NCBI GenBank assembly: GCA_001483205.1
Contig: JPPB01000011.1
Location: 1-6,310 of the forward strand
Direction: 5' to 3'
Source of the DNA: an alpha proteobacterium 3107
GTDB lineage: Bacteria; Pseudomonadota; Alphaproteobacteria; Rhodobacterales; Rhodobacteraceae
DNA length: 6,310 bases
Part shown: positions 1 to 6,310 of the stretch, one piece after another
Layout of the letters: every line of letters begins with the position of its first letter
Numbering within the stretch: position 1 is the stretch's first letter
Program-made: the position numbers and the translations under genes
The notes under the pieces: model-generated
Seen by the model: the letters and a program-made list of their open reading frames with translations, nothing else
The model's database searches: none
Told to the model about the DNA's origin: nothing

Positions 1-1
1 C

Positions 2-559
2 CATTTCGACAAGCTGGGGATGCGGGGGTCGAATACGGTCGAGCTGATCTTTGAGGATGTGGATGTGCCGCTCAGAAATGTGCTCGGACAAGAAGGCAGG
101 GGTGTCAAGGTTCTGATGTCGGGCCTTGATTATGAGCGCGTGGTGCTTTCCGGTATTGGTTGCGGGATAATGGCCGCCTGTCTGGATGAAATCATGCCCT
201 ATATGGTTGAGCGCAAGCAGTTTGGCCGCAGCATCGGCAGTTTTCAACTCATGCAGGGCAAGATCGCCGACATCTATACAAGGATGAACTCGGCGCGCGC
301 TTATGTCTATGAGGTTGCCCGCGCCTGCGACCGGGGAGAGGTCACGCGACAGGACGCCGCCGCCTGTGTTCTCTATGCCTCTGAGGCTGCCATGACGGTC
401 GCGCATCAGGCGGTTCAGGCCATGGGCGGGGCCGGTTTTATGAATGAGGCACCGGTCAGCCGCATCTTCCGCGATGCCAAGCTGATGGAAATCGGCGCGG
501 GAACGTCGGAAATCCGCCGGATGCTGATAGGCCGTGAGCTGATGGGGTTGATGCGCTGA
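2..559 (+). CDS. ivd: Isovaleryl-CoA dehydrogenase, C-terminal part (5' end outside window)
   Basis: FAD-dependent acyl-CoA dehydrogenase that oxidises isovaleryl-CoA to 3-methylcrotonyl-CoA in leucine breakdown, passing electrons to electron-transfer flavoprotein. The frame is open from base 2 ([12 protein letters not shown]...), so the ATG at 20 is internal and the gene continues upstream; about 185 residues are visible. Two features separate it from other acyl-CoA dehydrogenases. The segment [11 protein letters not shown] carries a Glu (codon 134-136) where IVD keeps its catalytic base in helix G. The late motif MEIGAGTSE has Ala (codon 497-499) where medium-chain enzymes have the catalytic Glu. 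[20 protein letters not shown] and the end [12 protein letters not shown] are also typical of the family. The stop overlaps the next start as TGATG, suggesting coupled translation. The 3' end is intact, and the substrate call is firm given the four downstream genes. Confidence 0.93.
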   Translation, partial: HFDKLGMRGSNTVELIFEDVDVPLRNVLGQEGRGVKVLMSGLDYERVVLSGIGCGIMAACLDEIMPYMVERKQFGRSIGSFQLMQGKIADIYTRMNSARAYVYEVARACDRGEVTRQDAAACVLYASEAAMTVAHQAVQAMGGAGFMNEAPVSRIFRDAKLMEIGAGTSEIRRMLIGRELMGLMR

Positions 560-2166
560 TGCCGGTTCTTGCCTCTGACATATCACCCAAATCGGAAACC
601 TTTCGGGCAAATCAGGCGGCGCATCAGTCCGCGCTGGATGTGATCAGGGCTGCGGAACAGGCCTGCATCGGCGGCGGGGGAGAGGCTGCCAGAACGCGCC
701 ATACGGCCAGAGGCAAGATGTTGCCGCGCGACCGGGTGGCGGCGCTGATTGATCCGGGGTCTCCGTTTCTGGAGGTCGGGCTGTTTGCCGCGTTCGGTCT
801 CTATGACGATGCGTGCCCGGCAGCCGGGATCATCGCAGGCGTGGCAAGGGTCAGGGACCGCGACGTGATGATCATCTGCAACGACGCCACCGTCAAGGGC
901 GGCACCTATTATCCGATGACGGTCAAAAAACATCTGCGCGCCCAGAGGATCGCAGAGGAAAATCATCTGCCCTGCATCTATCTGGTCGATTCCGGGGGGG
1001 CCAACCTGCCCAATCAGGACGAGGTTTTTCCCGACGAAAACCACTTTGGCCGCATCTTCTATAATCAGGCCGTCATGTCGGCCAAAGCCATTCCGCAAAT
1101 TGCCGTGGTAATGGGATCATGCACCGCAGGCGGGGCCTATGTTCCGGCAATGTCCGACATATCCGTCATCGTCAGGGATCAGGGGACAATATTTCTTGCA
1201 GGGCCGCCTCTGGTCAGGGCCGCAACCGGCGAGGTGGTGACAGCCGAAGACCTTGGCGGCGGCGATGTCCACACGCGCCTGTCCGGTGTGGCCGACTATC
1301 TGGCGCACAATGACGCTCATGCCTTGGCCATCGCCCGTGAGGTCGTCGGCAATCTCAACCGGCGCAAGGCCCCCGACATCGCGCTTCGCACACCCGAAGA
1401 ACCGGCCTATGACCCGGGCGAAATTCCGGGCATCGTTCCGGCGGACCTCAGAACGCCATATGATATTCGCGAGGTCATCGCCCGCATCACCGATGGCTCG
1501 CGCTTTGACGAGTTCAAGGCGCGATACGGCACGACGCTGGTTTGCGGCTTTGCCCATATCACGGGCATACCGGTCGGGATCATCGCCAATAACGGCATCC
1601 TGTTTTCCGAGGCGGCGCTCAAGGGCACCCATTTTGTCGAGCTGTGCTCCCGGCGCAAGACCCCGCTGGTGTTCCTGCAAAACATCACCGGTTTTATGGT
1701 CGGGCGCAAATACGAAACCGGGGGCATCGCGAAAGACGGGGCCAAGCTGGTCACGGCGGTGGCAACCACATCGGTTCCGAAAATCACCATGATTGTCGGC
1801 GGGTCGTTCGGCGCGGGCAATTACGGCATGTGCGGGCGCGCCTTTTCGCCACGCTTCCTGTGGACATGGCCCAATTCGCGCATCGCCGTCATGGGGGGTG
1901 AGCAGGCCGCAGATGTGCTTGCAACCGTCAGGCGGGATGTGATCGAGCGCAAGGGCGGGGTCTGGTCCGAAGAGGAAGAGGTGGCCTTCAGGCAACCGAC
2001 AATCGACATGTTCGAGGAGCAAAGCCACCCGCTCTACGCCTCGGCCCGGCTCTGGGATGACGGCATTGTCGATCCGCGCAAAAGCCGTCAGGTGCTGGCG
2101 CTCAGCCTTGCCGCCGCTCTGAACGCCCCGATTGCGGACACCCGGTTTGGCCTGTTCAGGATGTAG
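559..2166 (+). CDS. liuB: 3-methylcrotonyl-CoA carboxylase, beta (carboxyltransferase) subunit
   Basis: Carboxyltransferase half of methylcrotonyl-CoA carboxylase (also called mccB). It moves CO2 from carboxybiotin on the alpha subunit to 3-methylcrotonyl-CoA, giving 3-methylglutaconyl-CoA. It has 535 residues, close to bacterial homologues. Visible signatures in order: [17 protein letters not shown] near the N-terminus; DSGGANLP from about residue 144, followed by [14 protein letters not shown], typical of MCC rather than propionyl-CoA carboxylase beta chains; [10 protein letters not shown] from about residue 191, in the N-terminal crotonase-like half; [12 protein letters not shown]; then [16 protein letters not shown] from about residue 414 and [10 protein letters not shown] in the C-terminal half. 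It ends with the usual FGLFRM-type tail. The ATG lies inside the ivd stop (TGATG), and the N-terminus fits homologues. It should assemble with the alpha subunit encoded 13 nt downstream. Geranyl-CoA carboxylase beta is the closest alternative, but the ivd, HMG-CoA lyase and hydratase neighbours favour the leucine pathway. Confidence 0.95.
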   Translation: MPVLASDISPKSETFRANQAAHQSALDVIRAAEQACIGGGGEAARTRHTARGKMLPRDRVAALIDPGSPFLEVGLFAAFGLYDDACPAAGIIAGVARVRDRDVMIICNDATVKGGTYYPMTVKKHLRAQRIAEENHLPCIYLVDSGGANLPNQDEVFPDENHFGRIFYNQAVMSAKAIPQIAVVMGSCTAGGAYVPAMSDISVIVRDQGTIFLAGPPLVRAATGEVVTAEDLGGGDVHTRLSGVADYLAHNDAHALAIAREVVGNLNRRKAPDIALRTPEEPAYDPGEIPGIVPADLRTPYDIREVIARITDGSRFDEFKARYGTTLVCGFAHITGIPVGIIANNGILFSEAALKGTHFVELCSRRKTPLVFLQNITGFMVGRKYETGGIAKDGAKLVTAVATTSVPKITMIVGGSFGAGNYGMCGRAFSPRFLWTWPNSRIAVMGGEQAADVLATVRRDVIERKGGVWSEEEEVAFRQPTIDMFEEQSHPLYASARLWDDGIVDPRKSRQVLALSLAAALNAPIADTRFGLFRM

Positions 2167-2173
2167 GGGGGAG
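2167..2173 (+). promoter_or_regulatory. Shine-Dalgarno site that fixes the GTG start of the alpha subunit
   Basis: The purine run GGGGGAG directly follows the liuB stop and sits six bases before the GTG at 2180. This is near-ideal spacing, and it decides the start of the alpha-subunit gene. An in-frame TTG at 2132, inside liuB, would add 16 residues that look nothing like a biotin carboxylase N-terminus. Confidence 0.75.
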
Positions 2174-2179
2174 TGGCCC

Positions 2180-4207
2180 GTGTTCAGCAAAATACTGATC
2201 GCAAACCGGGGTGAAATCGCCTGTCGGGTGATTGCCACGGCACGGCGGCTTGGCATCCGGACCGTTGCCGTCTACTCCGTGGCCGATGCGGGCGCGAAAC
2301 ATGTGGCCATGGCGGACGAAGCCTTTCTGATCGGCCCTGCTCCCGTTGCCGACAGCTATCTGCGCGGGGATGTGATCATCGGCTGCGCCCTGAAATCCGG
2401 GGCAGAGGCAATCCACCCCGGCTATGGGTTCCTTGCCGAAAACCCGGGTTTTGTCAGGGCCGTTGAAAAGGCCGGGCTGGTCTTTATCGGCCCCCCCGCA
2501 GACGCCATCGAGGCAATGGGCCTGAAGGACGCCGCCAAAGAACGGATGCAGCAGGCAGGTGTCCCGATTGTGCCCGGCTATCACGGCGACAATCAGGATC
2601 CGGCGTTTCTGGACGGACAGGCCGACAGGATCGGCTATCCGGTTCTGATCAAGGCCCGCGCCGGGGGCGGCGGCAGGGGGATGCGGCGCGTCGAAGACCC
2701 GGCAGATTTTCGCACCAGCCTTGAAAGCGCACAGCGAGAGGCCGAGGCGAGCTTTGGCGACCCGGTGTGCCTGATCGAAAGATACATTCCCCGACCACGC
2801 CATATCGAGATGCAGGTGTTCGGCGACACCCACGGCAATGTCATCCACCTTTTTGAACGCGACTGTTCCCTGCAACGACGTCATCAGAAGGTCATTGAGG
2901 AAGCCCCCGCGCCCGGAATGACCGCCGGGGTCCGCGATGCCATGGGCAGGGCGGCCATCGAAGCGGCCAGGGCCATCGGATATTCCGGGGCGGGAACCGT
3001 CGAATTTATCGCCGACGGGTCCGGGCCGCTGCGCAGCGACGGCTTCTGGTTCATGGAAATGAACACGCGGCTTCAGGTCGAGCACCCGGTTTCCGAGGCC
3101 ATCACCGGGCTGGATTTCGTGGAGCTTCAACTGCGCGTGGCCGCCGGTGAGCCGCTGCCGGTTTCGCAAGACACTGTGTCGATCAACGGCTGGTCGTTCG
3201 AGGCACGGGTCTATGCGGAAGATGTGCGCAGGGGCTTTCTGCCCGCAACCGGCACGGTCACGCATCTGTCATCCCCCGATGGCGCGGAATTTGAGAAGGG
3301 CGCGCTGCGCATCGACAGCGGCATTCGGCAGGGGGACGTGATCAGCTCCCACTATGACCCGATGATCGCCAAGGTGATCGTTCATGGCCCGACGCGGACT
3401 GCGGCGCTCAACATGCTGACGCGCGCCCTAGGCCGGCATCGTGTCGGCGGAACGCTGACCAACCTCGCATTTCTGTCTGCCCTATCCGCGCATGAGGGTT
3501 TTGCCTCTGGCGAGGTCGATACCGACCTGATTGCGCGCGATACGGACTTGCTGACACGGGCCGGGCAGCCTGATGAGGTGGTCATTTCTCTGGCGGCGCT
3601 CGCTTCGCTTGGGCTTATCGGCGCGGCGGAGCGCAAGGGGGCTGACCCTGTTCCCGAGCACTCCCCCCGTTTCGGCTGGCATTTCGGCTGGCGGCACTGG
3701 TCGCCCGCATATCACAAGACCACGGTCGCGTTCGCTGATGAACAGTTCGACCGAACGGTTTGGATCGAGGGCCACAACAGGTTTTCTGTTGTCGCAGATG
3801 ACGGTGTGCAAGTCATTGAAACTGTTTATGTACGGGGGGATGTGATGGTCACGTCCGGCGGCCACCGGATGCCCTTTCACCTGAACCGACAAGGCAGTTC
3901 GATTGATATTTGGCAGGACGGAGCCTGCTTTTCATTCCGGGTTCCCGACCCGACGCAAGGCGATACGGGCGATACACACGCCGCCCATCTGATCACCGCC
4001 CCGATGCCGGGCACGGTCACAACCATTGATGCCGCCGATGGAGTCGGGGTAAGCGCCGGTGAGCGGCTGCTGGTTCTCGAGGCGATGAAAATGGAACATG
4101 CGCTGTCTGCCCCGCGCGATGCGGTGATCAGAAAGGTTCTGGTCATGGCCGGTGAGCAGGTGCAGGAGGGGGCCGTGCTGATCAAACTGGAGCCGGACGA
4201 TGAATGA
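2180..4207 (+). CDS. liuD: 3-methylcrotonyl-CoA carboxylase, alpha (biotin carboxylase/carrier) subunit
   Basis: Biotin-dependent subunit (also called mccA). It uses ATP and bicarbonate to carboxylate its own biotin, then presents it to the beta subunit. Starting at GTG 2180 the protein has 675 residues and begins FSKILIANRGEIACRV after the initiator, the standard biotin carboxylase opening. Domains: biotin carboxylase N-domain with HPGYGFLAEN near residue 79; ATP-grasp with the glycine-rich loop KARAGGGGRGM from residue 158, HIEMQVFGD, and EMNTRLQVEHP with Glu293, Asn295 and Arg297 matching E. coli AccC Glu288, Asn290 and Arg292; C-domain with EARVYAED, FLPATGTV and SHYDPMIAKVIVHG. A less conserved linker of about 150 residues at 470-600 follows. 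The C-terminal biotinyl domain carries LEAMKMEH, with Lys637 the expected biotinylation site 38 residues from the end. The last 8 nt overlap the HMG-CoA lyase gene. No disruption is seen. Confidence 0.95.
   Translation: MFSKILIANRGEIACRVIATARRLGIRTVAVYSVADAGAKHVAMADEAFLIGPAPVADSYLRGDVIIGCALKSGAEAIHPGYGFLAENPGFVRAVEKAGLVFIGPPADAIEAMGLKDAAKERMQQAGVPIVPGYHGDNQDPAFLDGQADRIGYPVLIKARAGGGGRGMRRVEDPADFRTSLESAQREAEASFGDPVCLIERYIPRPRHIEMQVFGDTHGNVIHLFERDCSLQRRHQKVIEEAPAPGMTAGVRDAMGRAAIEAARAIGYSGAGTVEFIADGSGPLRSDGFWFMEMNTRLQVEHPVSEAITGLDFVELQLRVAAGEPLPVSQDTVSINGWSFEARVYAEDVRRGFLPATGTVTHLSSPDGAEFEKGALRIDSGIRQGDVISSHYDPMIAKVIVHGPTRTAALNMLTRALGRHRVGGTLTNLAFLSALSAHEGFASGEVDTDLIARDTDLLTRAGQPDEVVISLAALASLGLIGAAERKGADPVPEHSPRFGWHFGWRHWSPAYHKTTVAFADEQFDRTVWIEGHNRFSVVADDGVQVIETVYVRGDVMVTSGGHRMPFHLNRQGSSIDIWQDGACFSFRVPDPTQGDTGDTHAAHLITAPMPGTVTTIDAADGVGVSAGERLLVLEAMKMEHALSAPRDAVIRKVLVMAGEQVQEGAVLIKLEPDDE
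4088..4090 (+). other. Biotin attachment lysine codon (Lys637 of the alpha subunit)
   Basis: This AAA codon is the Lys of the canonical EAMKM biotinylation motif. The motif is intact, so the carboxylase should be modifiable by a biotin protein ligase encoded elsewhere. The position is seen in the sequence; the modification is inferred from the family. Confidence 0.9.
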
Positions 4208-5060
4208 AAGCGTCAGTCTGGTTGAGGTCGGGCCTCGGGACGGGCTTCAGAACGAAACCCGTATCATCCCGACAGCCCGCAAGGTGAAACTGGTTGATGA
4301 ACTGGCACGATGCGGACTGAGGCGCATAGAAGTCACCAGTTTCGTTCGCCCCGAACGGGTTCCGCAACTGGCGGATGCCGGGGACGTGATGGCGGGCATC
4401 ACCCGCCGGTCCGGTGTGTCATATTCCGTTCTGACCCCGAATCTGAAAGGCATGGAGCAGGCGATGAAATACAGCCCCGATGAGGTTGCCGTGTTCACCT
4501 CGGCCTCTGAAGGGTTTTGCCAGCGCAACATCAACTGTTCGGTCCGGGAAAGCCTTGTGCGCTTTCAACCGGTTCTTGAGGCGGCGCGGGCGGCGGGCAT
4601 CCCCGTTCGCGGCTATGTCTCCTGCGTGATCGACTGCCCCTTTGACGGCCCCGTCGCCCCGGATCAGGTTGCCGGTGTTGCACAGGCGCTTGACGGCCTT
4701 GGATGCACAGAGATCAGCCTGGGCGACACCACCGGGTCCGGCACGCCGGGGCGCATCAGTGACATGCTGGCATCGGTTCTTGAGGTGATCCCGGCGGACC
4801 GGTTGGCCGGACATTACCATGACACCGGGGGTCATGCGCTGGAGAATATCCGCGTCAGCCTTGACGCCGGTCTTCGTGTGTTCGACAGCGCCGTCGGGGG
4901 CCTGGGCGGCTGCCCTTTCGCACCGGGGGCCAAAGGAAACGTCGCCACGGAAGCGGTTGTCGGGATGCTCCGGGACGAAGGCTATGAAACCGGTGTTGAC
5001 CTTGAGCGGCTGGTCTCGGTGGCGGTGCCGATGGCCCATTCGATGAGGAGCACCCGATGA
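4200..5060 (+). CDS. liuE: Hydroxymethylglutaryl-CoA lyase
   Basis: Cleaves (S)-HMG-CoA to acetyl-CoA and acetoacetate, the last step of the pathway encoded here (also called mvaB). It has 286 residues and is a divalent-metal-dependent TIM-barrel lyase of the HMGL-like family. By alignment from memory with the human enzyme, the catalytic and metal residues are present: Arg13 and Asp14 in VEVGPRDGLQNE (human Arg41/Asp42), Glu44 in IEVTSF (human Glu72), His205 and His207 in GHYHDT (human His233/His235), and Cys238 and Asn247 in GGLGGCPFAPGAKGN (human Cys266/Asn275). The phrase RNINCS is typical of HMG-CoA lyases and argues against 2-isopropylmalate synthase or homocitrate synthase. The ATG lies 8 nt inside the alpha-subunit gene with a GGAG seven bases before it. 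The stop overlaps the next start as ATGA. The C-terminal tail is short compared with mitochondrial enzymes but plausible for bacteria. Confidence 0.95.
   Translation: MNESVSLVEVGPRDGLQNETRIIPTARKVKLVDELARCGLRRIEVTSFVRPERVPQLADAGDVMAGITRRSGVSYSVLTPNLKGMEQAMKYSPDEVAVFTSASEGFCQRNINCSVRESLVRFQPVLEAARAAGIPVRGYVSCVIDCPFDGPVAPDQVAGVAQALDGLGCTEISLGDTTGSGTPGRISDMLASVLEVIPADRLAGHYHDTGGHALENIRVSLDAGLRVFDSAVGGLGGCPFAPGAKGNVATEAVVGMLRDEGYETGVDLERLVSVAVPMAHSMRSTR
5045..5050 (+). promoter_or_regulatory. Shine-Dalgarno site for the hydratase gene
   Basis: GAGGAG lies within the end of the lyase gene, six bases before the ATG at 5057. Together with the ATGA stop/start overlap it supports this start and coupled translation. 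Confidence 0.7.
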
Positions 5061-5827
5061 GCACGTATGAGACGATTTCGGTGACGGTTGACGCGCGCGG
5101 CGTTGCCGGTATCGCGCTGGCCCGCCCGGAAAAGCGCAACGCCCTGTCGGCAACGATGATCGGCGAGCTGACCGAATTTGCCGGGTCCGATGCGCATTCC
5201 GGTCGTTTCAGGGTCGCGGTTCTGTCCGGCAGGGGGGATTGTTTTTGTGCCGGGGGTGATCTGGGCTGGATGAAAGCCCAGATGGATGCCGACCGGGAAA
5301 CGCGCATGAACGCGGCGCGGGCGGTCGCCGGTATGCTGAAGGCGCTGAATGAGATGCCGATACCGTTGATCGGTAAGGTGCATGGTGGGGCCTTTGGCGG
5401 GGGTATCGGCCTGATCTCGGTGTGTGATGTTGCGATTGCCGGGGTCGAAACTAAGTTCGGGCTGACAGAGACCCGCCTTGGGCTGATTCCGGCCACCATT
5501 GGCCCCTATGTGCTGACCCGTCTGGGGGCGGGGATGGCCCGGCGGGTCTTCATGTCCGGGCGGGTGTTCGGGGCCGGTGAAGCGGTTCGGCTGGGGCTGA
5601 TTGCGGTGGCTTGTGTTGCGGATGAGCTTGAGGCGCGGGTTGAGGCGGAAATCACCCCGTATCTGAGTGCCGCCCCCGGTGCGGTTGCGGCGGCGAAAGC
5701 CTTTGCCCGGCGTCTTGGCGGGGCCATAACCGATGAGGTCATCGAAGACAGCGCCCGAAGGTTGGCCGACATCTGGGAAACCCCCGAGGCCCGCGAAAGG
5801 ATAGGCGCATTCCTTGCCAAACGCTAG
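5057..5827 (+). CDS. liuC: Enoyl-CoA hydratase/isomerase family protein, probable 3-methylglutaconyl-CoA hydratase
   Basis: Expected to hydrate 3-methylglutaconyl-CoA to HMG-CoA, supplying the lyase encoded just upstream. It has 256 residues, normal for a single-domain crotonase. Visible features: ARPEKRNALSATM near the N-terminus (CoA-binding region); CAGGDLGWMKAQM at residues 64-76, a form typical of the LiuC group; HGGAFGGGIGLISVCDVAIA around 110-127, forming the second oxyanion-hole strand; FGLTETRLGLIPATIGPYVLTRLG from residue 134. Aligned with rat mitochondrial enoyl-CoA hydratase, the first catalytic Glu (Glu144) is replaced by Gly118, while the second (Glu164) is kept as Glu138. From memory, LiuC-type proteins share this pattern. 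The pathway context makes the specific function likely; sequence alone supports only a crotonase-family hydratase. It is the last gene of the operon, and the coding sequence is intact. Confidence 0.87.
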   Translation: MSTYETISVTVDARGVAGIALARPEKRNALSATMIGELTEFAGSDAHSGRFRVAVLSGRGDCFCAGGDLGWMKAQMDADRETRMNAARAVAGMLKALNEMPIPLIGKVHGGAFGGGIGLISVCDVAIAGVETKFGLTETRLGLIPATIGPYVLTRLGAGMARRVFMSGRVFGAGEAVRLGLIAVACVADELEARVEAEITPYLSAAPGAVAAAKAFARRLGGAITDEVIEDSARRLADIWETPEARERIGAFLAKR

Positions 5828-5877
5828 GCCGGTTGGGTCGTCGGGGCCGGGGTTTAGGGCATAGACCTATAAGTGTT

Positions 5878-5905
5878 TTGTGATTTATATACAAAGTTAT
5901 ATAGA
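5878..5905 (+). promoter_or_regulatory. Possible weak promoter for the IS630 transposase
   Basis: TTGTGA (5878-5883) and TATAGA (5900-5905) are separated by 16 bases, each matching four of six sigma-70 consensus positions. The candidate lies in the only AT-rich stretch of the window, shortly before the transposase start. In AT-rich DNA such matches arise by chance, so this is tentative. Confidence 0.25.
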
Positions 5906-5913
5906 CTGATTAT

Positions 5914-6217
5914 ATGTTGAGCATGACCTATCCATTGAAGTTCCGCCAGCAGGTTCTGGAGACCCGGGTGCGCGAAGGGCTGACCATTGCCGAGGTTTCC
6001 GAGCGTTTTTGCGTAGGCGTTGCCTCGGTTGTGCGCTGGCTGAAAGACCCCGAGCCGAAGCAGGGCCGGTCCAAGCCGGTGACGAAGATTGACATGGCTG
6101 CTCTTGCGCAGGATTTGCGCGACCACCCGGACGCCTACCAGCATGAACGGGCGGCGCGGTTCGGGGTTTCGCAGCACGGCATCGGCGCGGCGCTCGGACG
6201 CCTCGGGGTGACATATA
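5914..6217 (+). pseudogene. IS630-family transposase, N-terminal half, interrupted
   Basis: The DNA-binding part of an IS630-type transposase, about 100 residues. The likely start is ATG 5914 or the in-frame ATG 5923 (MTYPLKFRQQVLETR); neither has a clear Shine-Dalgarno sequence. Two helix-turn-helix segments are visible: LTIAEVSERFCVGVASVVRWLKD, then YQHERAARFGVSQHGIGAALGRLGVTY. This layout is characteristic of the first half of IS630 transposases, which normally continue with a Lys-rich linker and a DDE catalytic domain. Here the family sequence ends at Val-Thr-Tyr, and the frame runs on, without a stop, through unrelated residues (SLVIRNRSFYHCVF...) to the window end. Those residues overlap the antisense tail of another transposase and are not a natural continuation. 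The catalytic domain is missing from this window, so the gene is probably inactive unless rescued in trans. It has no role in the adjacent leucine pathway. Confidence 0.8.
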
Positions 6218-6310
6218 GCCTAGTCATCCGGAACCGAAGTTTTTATCATTGTGTTTTCTGGCAGAAACGCTTGACGGACGCGAGGATTTCGTCGGCTGAC
6301 TTGACCCACT
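6216..6310 (-). mobile_element. Second IS630-type element, transposase 3' end (inner element, partial)
   Basis: Starts at the TA dinucleotide where the outer transposase loses family similarity. The 28 bases between that TA and the minus-strand stop (GCCTAGTCATCCGGAACCGA and the eight bases after it) are a suitable length for a terminal inverted repeat. The element extends beyond the window, so the matching repeat and duplicated TA cannot be seen. Its orientation is opposite to the outer element. Confidence 0.55.
6246..6310 (-). CDS. IS630-family transposase, C-terminal tail (5' part outside window)
   Basis: Reading the minus strand inwards from the window edge gives WVKSADEILASVKRFCQKTQ followed by TGA (stop at 6246-6248). 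The pattern W-x-K-(S/T)-A-D-(E/D)-I-L-A-x-x-x-R-F-C is, from memory, how many IS630-type transposases end, just after the DDE catalytic domain. Only 20 residues are visible, so the family call rests on a short match plus its position next to an IS-like end and a TA target. The outer transposase frame on the other strand is open through the same bases but resembles nothing there, so the minus strand is the better reading. Confidence 0.6.
   Translation of the reverse strand, partial: WVKSADEILASVKRFCQKTQ

Larger units (their letters stand above)
5861..6217 (+). mobile_element. IS630-family insertion sequence remnant (outer element, left part)
   Basis: Begins in an AT-rich stretch shortly after the hydratase gene and includes the N-terminal half of an IS630-type transposase. 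The left boundary is uncertain. A TA dinucleotide at 5862-5863 followed by GACCTATAAGTG is a candidate end, because IS630 elements insert at TA, but the matching right end is not in the window. The near-repeat ATAGACctAT (5861-5870) and ATAGACtgAT (5901-5910), 40 bp apart, could mark end or transposase-binding sequence. Family similarity stops at the TA near 6216, where a second element appears to begin. Confidence 0.55.

Noticed and set aside
2132..2179. Upstream TTG start for the alpha subunit
   Set aside because: It would add 16 residues overlapping liuB with no resemblance to biotin carboxylase. The GTG at 2180 has a strong Shine-Dalgarno sequence, and the family N-terminus begins there.
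1117..2256. Long minus-strand open frame (379 codons) opposite the carboxylase beta gene
   Set aside because: Its translation matches no family I know, and it lies wholly antisense to a well-conserved gene. Such frames are common in GC-rich coding DNA.
2156..3265. Long minus-strand open frame (369 codons) opposite the carboxylase alpha gene
   Set aside because: Antisense shadow of conserved biotin carboxylase sequence, with no recognisable motifs and no convincing start context.
5827..5850. GGCCGG...GGCCGG repeat as an intrinsic terminator
   Set aside because: Only about four base pairs can form between the copies, and no T-run follows; it is not a convincing hairpin terminator.
5854..6214. 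Minus-strand open frames opposite the IS630 transposase
   Set aside because: The plus strand encodes recognisable IS630 helix-turn-helix sequence here; the minus-strand frames have no recognisable content.
6254..6266. Small palindrome TTTCTGGCAGAAA
   Set aside because: At most a five-pair stem with a three-base loop, inside the presumed transposase coding tail; likely chance.
1..6310. CRISPR array, tRNA/rRNA genes, defence or biosynthetic system
   Set aside because: No regular repeats with spacers, no tRNA-like or rRNA-like sequence, and all coding capacity is explained by the leucine pathway and the IS elements.

Overview
The window is a GC-rich stretch with strong G/C preference at third codon positions. 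It carries a compact leucine/isovalerate catabolic operon of the kind found in Alphaproteobacteria. Protein style and gene order suggest a Rhodobacterales-like host, but that assignment is an inference. The right edge holds insertion-sequence debris.

Bases 1-5827 hold five tightly packed plus-strand genes: the 3' part of isovaleryl-CoA dehydrogenase (ivd/liuA, cut by the window start), both subunits of 3-methylcrotonyl-CoA carboxylase (beta, liuB/mccB; biotin-carrying alpha, liuD/mccA), hydroxymethylglutaryl-CoA lyase (liuE/mvaB) and a crotonase-fold hydratase that fits 3-methylglutaconyl-CoA hydratase (liuC). Together they encode all steps from isovaleryl-CoA to acetyl-CoA plus acetoacetate: dehydrogenation to 3-methylcrotonyl-CoA, ATP- and biotin-dependent carboxylation to 3-methylglutaconyl-CoA, hydration to HMG-CoA, and cleavage. 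Junctions are TGATG, a 13-nt gap with a strong Shine-Dalgarno sequence, an 8-nt overlap, and ATGA, so one transcript with translational coupling is expected. The promoter and any regulator lie upstream of the window.

Bases 5828-5913 are a short intergenic stretch that turns abruptly AT-rich. From 5914 an IS630-family transposase N-terminal half reads rightwards. Its recognisable sequence stops after a Val-Thr-Tyr at a TA dinucleotide near 6216. The last 65 bases encode, on the minus strand, what looks like the C-terminal tail of a second IS630-type transposase, with its stop 28 bp from that TA. The simplest reading is one IS630-type element inserted into another in opposite orientation.

I see no sign of a novel system. 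The metabolic operon is orthodox, and the nested insertion is the most unusual structure. There are no RNA genes, CRISPR arrays or convincing terminators.
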